Shown one piece after another: positions 49,294-51,986 of a stretch of DNA of 51,986 nucleotides. How positions within the stretch are numbered: position 1 is the first letter of the stretch; each line of letters begins with the position of its first letter. Origin of the DNA: Draconibacterium sp. Lineage in GTDB: Bacteria; Bacteroidota; Bacteroidia; Bacteroidales; Prolixibacteraceae. The stretch lies in the NCBI GenBank assembly GCA_016705335.1, contig JADIYN010000032.1, positions 1 through 51,986 of the forward strand, in the 5' to 3' direction. Made by a program: the position numbers and the translations under genes. Below the pieces are notes generated by a model. That model was not told where the DNA came from, made no database searches, and saw only the letters and a program-made list of their open reading frames with translations.

Positions 49294-50284
49294 TTACACC
49301 AAAATCTTCTTACAATATTCAACACATTTAATAACTTCTTTTTGTGCATCAGAATTTTCAGGTACCTCGTATTCAAGTTCGATATCAAAATAAATGGGCC
49401 ATTTGTTTTTCTGAACAAGTTTCAACATATCGGCAATTGGTGTATCGCCTTTTCCCCATGGCATATTTGTGTTGGGTGGAGTTCCGTTTTTCCCGGTTTT
49501 GTCTTTTGTATGGATGCTGAAAATACGGGCATGCAGACGTTCGATCAATTCATTTGGGTGATTTCCAGTTGCTCCAAAATAATGTCCGGCATCAAAATTC
49601 AACATATTTTTTGGAGAATAGGCTAAAAATTTATCGAAACTAAAACCAGATTCACCAGGTTGTCCGTGGTTGTGGAAAATGGCATACATATCATGTATCT
49701 CAGCAAACTTACCAAGCCGCTGACAAGCTTCTTCACCAATTTCGTTTGTAATTCCACCGGCGCCTAATACTTTGGCAGCTTTAAAAGCATAATCAATTTC
49801 TTCATCACTCCAATTCGCAGGTGCAAATTTTACAATATGAATGTTTACTCCAGCATTTTTTATACAATTTCCGTAGCGCTTTGTATTTATCCATCGAAAC
49901 CGATAAACGCCAATCACGCTGAGCTTTGTTTGCAACATCAACTTTTTTCTGAAAATCTGCTTTTTCAGCATCCGACATTTCTACTCCTCGCTGCGGACGG
50001 GGAGCTCCGGCAGGCAGTCCGGCATATTTTTCGGCAACATCTCCCATTAGTTCAATTGAGCTAATTCCAGCTTCGACACAATATTTTAAAATATCTTCTG
50101 CTGTTGAAGGCATACTTCGCCAACTGTAGGTAATTGCGCCAATTTGCACACCACCGAATTTTGAGTTGGGTTTGCCTTTTATAGCGGCAAATGTGCGCGG
50201 TGCAAAAGCAAGTCCGGCGGCTGCCAATGCAGTTGTGCCGATAAAATTTCTTCGTGAAATAGAATTGTTATTTCTCTTTTCCAT
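49294..50284 (-). CDS. Tat-exported sugar phosphate isomerase/epimerase-like protein (frameshifted)
   Basis: About 330 aa. A Tat signal (SRRNFIGTTALAAAGLAFA) directs it folded to the periplasm. The rest is an AP endonuclease 2 / xylose isomerase-like TIM barrel: GGVQIGAITYSWRSMP, AGISSIELMGDVAEKYAG, YAIFHNHGQPG (metal His), NMLNFDAGHYFGATG, RIFSIHTKDKT and PIYFDIELEYE. The frame slips once in the run of six A's at about 49,862 (LRKLYKNAGVNIHIVKF after repair). The likely substrate is a sugar or cyclitol; which one cannot be told. It stands alone between the IS remnant and rplQ. Confidence 0.85.
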
Positions 50285-50394
50285 GATTTACTACTTTTAA
50301 AATTGATTTAAGTTGAAGTAAAATTAAAAGAATAAATCTGATTGGTTTGAAATGAATGGAAAAAGGCCATGATTGATTGATAAAAAAAATGATG

Positions 50395-50424
50395 AAAAAA
50401 GCCGGACTTTTCAGACCGGCTTTC
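50395..50424 (-). terminator. Terminator of the rpoA-rplQ operon
   Basis: An AAAGCCGG / CCGGCTTT stem with a 10-nt loop, 22 bp after the rplQ stop. The A and T flanks fit a terminator on the minus strand. Confidence 0.85.
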
Positions 50425-50445
50425 AATATTTAAAAGAAATATCTA

Positions 50446-51081
50446 TTATTCTTTATTCTCTTCTGCAGTTTCATCTGCTTTTGTTTCTTCTGTATTAACT
50501 TCTGTTTCAGAAACAGGTGTTTCAACTTCTTCAACAATTTTTGCATCTTCAACTACTTTAACTTCTTCTGGTGCAGGTTTTGATTTTGCTTCAGGTTTTG
50601 CTTTTGATTCAGTTTTTGTTTTAGCAGGTGCAGCGGCTACAACCTCATCTTTTTTTGCGCCACCACGACGTGAACGGCGTTTTTTAGATTTTGCTGCATC
50701 GTCTTTTGCTGCCAACATCGCTTCGTTGTAGTCAACCAACTCCATGATACACATTTCGGCATTGTCTCCCAAACGGTTGCCAGTTTTCAGAATCCGTGTG
50801 TAACCACCGGGGCGATCGGCAATTTTAGCTGAAATTTCCCTGAATAATTCAGAAACAGCATCTTTATCCTGTAAATAACTGAATACTACCCTGCGTGAAT
50901 GTGTTGTATCGCTTTTCGATTTTGTAAGTAGCGGTTCAACATACATGCGTAATGCTTTTGCTTTTGCAAGTGTGGTTGAAATCCTCTTATGAATAATGAG
51001 AGAACTTGCCATGTTTGCAAGCATCGCTTTACGATGTGCGCTTTTCCGTCCTAAATGATTTATCTTTTTATTGTGTCTCAT
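50446..51081 (-). CDS. rplQ: 50S ribosomal protein L17 with long acidic C-terminal extension
   Basis: The L17 core is residues 1-125 (MRHNKKINHLGRKSAHRKAML, RISTTLAKAKALRMYVEPLLTK, GGYTRILKTGNRLGDNAEMCIMELV). After that comes a basic stretch (KSKKRRSRRGG) and about 75 residues of Ala, Lys, Glu, Val and Thr that are probably disordered, ending in EETKADETAEENKE. E. coli L17 has 127 aa, so the tail nearly doubles it. Such tails are common in Bacteroidota. Last gene of the operon, 6 bp after rpoA. Confidence 0.95.
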   Translation of the reverse strand: MRHNKKINHLGRKSAHRKAMLANMASSLIIHKRISTTLAKAKALRMYVEPLLTKSKSDTTHSRRVVFSYLQDKDAVSELFREISAKIADRPGGYTRILKTGNRLGDNAEMCIMELVDYNEAMLAAKDDAAKSKKRRSRRGGAKKDEVVAAAPAKTKTESKAKPEAKSKPAPEEVKVVEDAKIVEEVETPVSETEVNTEETKADETAEENKE

Positions 51082-51087
51082 TGCTTG

Positions 51088-51986
51088 TTACTCCTTGTCC
51101 AATTTATACTTCGAGATATCCATTCCAAAATTTAACCCCATATTATCTAAAAGGTCGTCCAATTCGGTAAGCGATTTCTTACCAAAATTTCTGAATTTTA
51201 ACAGATCGTTGCGGTTGTATGTTACTAAATCGCCTAATGTATCGACATCGGCGGCTTTTAAACAATTCAACGCACGAACTGACAAATCCATGTCAACCAA
51301 TTTAGTTTTCAGGAGTTGACGCATGTGAAGTACTTCCTCATCAAACTCTTCATTTGCAAATTTTTCGTCAGAATCAAGTGTGATTTTTTCATCAGAAAAT
51401 AACATGAAATGATATATCAGAATTTTGGCGGCTTCTTTCAGCGCTTCTTTTGGTTGGATTGACCCATCGGTCTTAATATCCAAAACCAGCTTTTCGTAGT
51501 CGGTTTTTTGTTCAACACGATAATTTTCAACTGCATATTTTACTGACTTTATTGGTGTAAAAATTGAGTCAATCGCAATTACCCCAAATTCTGCTTCCGC
51601 AGGTTTGTTTTCACCAGCTGGAACGTAACCACGTCCTTTATTGATAGTAATTTCCATGTGGATTTTCACATCCGGCTCCATTCTGCAAATCACCAGTTTA
51701 GGGTTCAACACCCTGAAACCAGTCATAAATTTGTTAATGTCGCCGGCAGTAAATTCTTCCTGTCCGGTAATTGTTATCGAAACTTTTTCACTGTCAAAAT
51801 CGTCAACCTCATTTTTAAACCGAATCTGTTTCAGATTAAGGATAATATCGGTTACATCTTCAATAACCCCTTTAATCGTAGAAAATTCATGGTCAACACC
51901 TTCAATTTTAACTGTAGTTATTGCATAACCTTCGAGAGATGACAGGAGGATTCGACGTAAAGCGTTTCCAACAGTTATCCGTAACC
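51088..51986 (-). CDS. rpoA: RNA polymerase alpha subunit (partial, 5' end outside the window)
   Basis: The frame runs unbroken from the window edge (LRITVGNALRRILLSSLEGYAI) to the stop at 51088, so only about the first 30 residues are missing. The N-terminal domain forms the dimer that starts polymerase assembly (NALRRILLSSLEG, VDHEFSTIKGVIEDV). The C-terminal domain (MDLSVRALNCLKAADVDTLGDLVTYNRNDLLKFRNFGKKSLTELDDLL, residues about 250-310) binds activators. It lies directly before rplQ. Confidence 0.97.
   Translation of the reverse strand, partial: LRITVGNALRRILLSSLEGYAITTVKIEGVDHEFSTIKGVIEDVTDIILNLKQIRFKNEVDDFDSEKVSITITGQEEFTAGDINKFMTGFRVLNPKLVICRMEPDVKIHMEITINKGRGYVPAGENKPAEAEFGVIAIDSIFTPIKSVKYAVENYRVEQKTDYEKLVLDIKTDGSIQPKEALKEAAKILIYHFMLFSDEKITLDSDEKFANEEFDEEVLHMRQLLKTKLVDMDLSVRALNCLKAADVDTLGDLVTYNRNDLLKFRNFGKKSLTELDDLLDNMGLNFGMDISKYKLDKE

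Overview
The window is chromosomal DNA of a Bacteroidota bacterium, most likely a gliding or T9SS-bearing member of the Bacteroidales/Marinilabiliales or a relative (inference). The support is AT-rich DNA, TAnnTTTG-type -7 promoter boxes, the gliding genes gldD and gldE, a secreted protease with a T9SS C-terminal sorting domain, the block HU / mutY / ssb / gldE / gldD / phosphopantetheinyl transferase, and a short mS38-like basic ribosomal protein. No phage, plasmid or CRISPR array is seen.

Layout. 1-5.0 kb: a CDF metal exporter, a secreted protein of unknown function, an ECF sigma / anti-sigma / DUF4097 adhesin-like operon, and a family 2 glycosyltransferase. 5.2-6.6 kb: a TlpA-like thioredoxin. 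6.6-15.6 kb (minus strand): a seven-gene operon for a membrane complex related to complex I and group 4 [NiFe] hydrogenases. It has two tandem NuoL/HyfB-type antiporter subunits, then HyfC-, HyfE- and HyfF-like membrane subunits, a HyfG-like large subunit and a ferredoxin-NuoB-like small subunit. 15.7-19.4 kb: a T9SS-sorted trypsin-like protease, two small CxxCH haem proteins, and a standalone archaeal-type ThrRS editing domain. 19.4-23.3 kb: a repeat-rich accessory stretch with rhlE, an ORF6N gene, a relic of the rhlE tail, and a cassette-like membrane protein. 23.3-31 kb: a DUF1080 lipoprotein, a Cu/Zn permease with a fused HMA domain, a very large LamG/LGFP-repeat protein with a cysteine-peptidase-like segment, and NfeD. 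31-41.7 kb: purB, an MsbA-type ABC exporter, a LutA-like protein, tRNA-Trp and tRNA-Ser, HU, a SpoU methyltransferase, an isochorismatase-family hydrolase, dsbD, rng, the mS38-like gene and a second HU. 41.9-48.7 kb: mutY-ssb-gldE-gldD-PPTase-zwf-pgl-DUF1801. 48.8-52 kb: a transposase remnant, a Tat-exported sugar isomerase/epimerase-like protein, and the end of the ribosomal-protein operon (rpoA-rplQ).

The most interesting system is the hydrogenase-like operon. The large subunit has lost the Ni-Fe cysteines: the N-terminal CxxC position reads TxxV (ESITGDTVVGH, with threonines where ERICGIC would have cysteines), and the C-terminal CxxC reads CNKS. The NuoB-like subunit has lost three of the four N2 [4Fe-4S] ligands. 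The proton-channel glutamates and lysines of the membrane arm are kept. This fits the Ehr class (energy-converting hydrogenase-related complexes), with an unusually cofactor-poor peripheral arm and two antiporter subunits.

Reading caution: about thirty genes or gene segments are interrupted by one-base slips, nearly all of them losses in homopolymer runs. Each repairs into a normal protein, so they look like sequencing or assembly errors rather than real pseudogenes. Spans given for these genes are those of the repaired gene. Two larger internal deletions (near 7,070 and 12,965) and one in-frame TGA (11,595) are not of this type.
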